NCBI GenBank assembly: GCA_003978135.1
Contig: QOAL01000210.1
Location: 1-7,919 of the forward strand
Direction: 5' to 3'
Length of the DNA stretch: 7,919 bases
DNA from: Thermodesulfatator sp.
GTDB taxonomy: Bacteria; Desulfobacterota; Dissulfuribacteria; Dissulfuribacterales; QOAL01
Below, piece by piece: positions 7,339 to 7,919 of this stretch (positions are counted from its first letter, which is position 1; each line of letters starts with the position of its first letter). Under the pieces are notes generated by a model, which was not told the DNA's origin, ran no database searches, and worked only from the letters and a program-made list of their open reading frames with translations. Made by a program: the position numbers and the translations under genes.

Positions 7339-7919
7339 ATGAATATTATCAAGGATACCGATACTGAAAAAAGGCAAAGCATAAGGGTCAAGGACCGGAT
7401 ACTCATGGGTTTCAAGGAGATATCCCAACAGGAGTATGAAGAAAGGATAAGCGAATACATGGAGGGCCTTAGTGATCCCTGGATAGAAACCAGCCACCCC
7501 TCCCTGAGGAAAAGCACAAAAAACCACATGAAGAGGCTCAGGGATCGAGACCCTGACCTGGCGGCCATACTGGAAATCCTGGATCAAAAACTTAATCTCC
7601 TGCTTGGCATCTTGGGTTCAGAGGATACGTCCCTATCCCCGGAATACCGTGCCAGGCTTTACAAGGTGGACCTGAGCGCCAAGGGTATTGGTTTTCGCTC
7701 CCAGGAACACCTGGCACCCGGGAGACTGCTCAGCTTTTACATAGGACTTCTGCCTGAGCATTATTATTTTAACTGTTTTGGAAAGGTGGTAAGGAGCAGG
7801 AAAGAGGAATCCGGCCATTTCATCGCAGTGGAGTTTGTCTGGATCACTGAGGACGACCAGGAGAAACTCATAGAACACATCTTCAGCCGTCAGGTACTGC
7901 AGCTTCGTATGCGCAGGAA
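7339..7919 (+). CDS. PilZ-type c-di-GMP-binding protein, 3' end outside the window
   Basis: An open frame from ATG 7339 through the window edge (193 complete codons, no stop). The two PilZ c-di-GMP motifs are present but far apart: RxxxR at 12-16 (RQSIR) and DxSxxG at 111-116 (DLSAKG). The second is followed by beta-strand-like sequence (GRLLSFYIGL, FGKVVRSR, FIAVEFVWI), as expected for a PilZ barrel. Between the motifs, residues about 25-94 look helical; Leu74, 78, 81, 85, 88 and 92 form a perfect 4-3-4-3-4 ladder, so a coiled coil is likely. Tetrameric PilZ proteins of Xanthomonas have been reported with a comparable inserted helix. The gene follows motB by 12 bases, with GGAG at 7320-7323 over the motB stop, 15 bases upstream. 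A role in c-di-GMP control of the motor, as for YcgR, is inferred from position. The C-terminus (LQLRMRR...) continues beyond the window. Confidence 0.8.
   Translation, partial: MNIIKDTDTEKRQSIRVKDRILMGFKEISQQEYEERISEYMEGLSDPWIETSHPSLRKSTKNHMKRLRDRDPDLAAILEILDQKLNLLLGILGSEDTSLSPEYRARLYKVDLSAKGIGFRSQEHLAPGRLLSFYIGLLPEHYYFNCFGKVVRSRKEESGHFIAVEFVWITEDDQEKLIEHIFSRQVLQLRMRR

Overview
The window carries seven genes, all on the + strand and tightly packed: a 262-base leader, then an SH3/coiled-coil membrane protein, a YacG-type zinc-ribbon protein, a YcbL/glyoxalase-II-like metallo-beta-lactamase-fold hydrolase, a full-length HrpA-type DEAH RNA helicase, a two-gene flagellar stator (PomA/MotA and PomB/MotB type), and a PilZ-type protein that runs off the right edge. 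I see no tRNA, rRNA, CRISPR array, insertion sequence or integrase. The DNA is roughly half GC and looks even in composition. Arginine is encoded mostly by AGG (8 of 11 Arg codons in the motB-like gene). The gene mix and protein types suggest a flagellated Gram-negative bacterium, most likely a deltaproteobacterium in the broad sense (Desulfobacterota). That placement is an inference from family resemblance, not from a marker gene.

Left half (about 290-1873): housekeeping genes with gaps of 15-39 bases, consistent with one transcript. The first encodes a periplasmic SH3 domain held by a C-terminal membrane helix. The second encodes a short C4 zinc protein of the kind that binds GyrB in E. coli. 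The third encodes a soluble binuclear-metal hydrolase. In two places the start matters: the SH3 gene probably starts at 290 rather than 263, and yacG at 995 rather than at the TTG at 959.

Middle (1889-5722): HrpA. It begins at a TTG only 15 bases after the hydrolase stop codon, in the same reading frame as the hydrolase and with no visible Shine-Dalgarno sequence. It starts almost directly at the helicase core, without the N-terminal extension of E. coli HrpA. All helicase motifs and the C-terminal HrpA-specific region are present.

Right half (5798-7919): motility. MotA-like and MotB-like subunits are separated by 2 bases. The MotA-like protein aligns without gaps to my recollection of Vibrio PomA across the first ~194 residues, keeping residues linked to sodium use (Asp31, Thr158, Thr186). 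A PilZ-type gene follows 12 bases after the stator stop codon. It has an RxxxR near residue 12 and a DxSxxG at 111-116, with a helical segment between them that contains a six-leucine heptad ladder. This layout suggests a c-di-GMP-responsive oligomeric protein made together with the stator, and it is the most interesting part of the window. Otherwise the region looks ordinary, and I found no convincing wholly new system.
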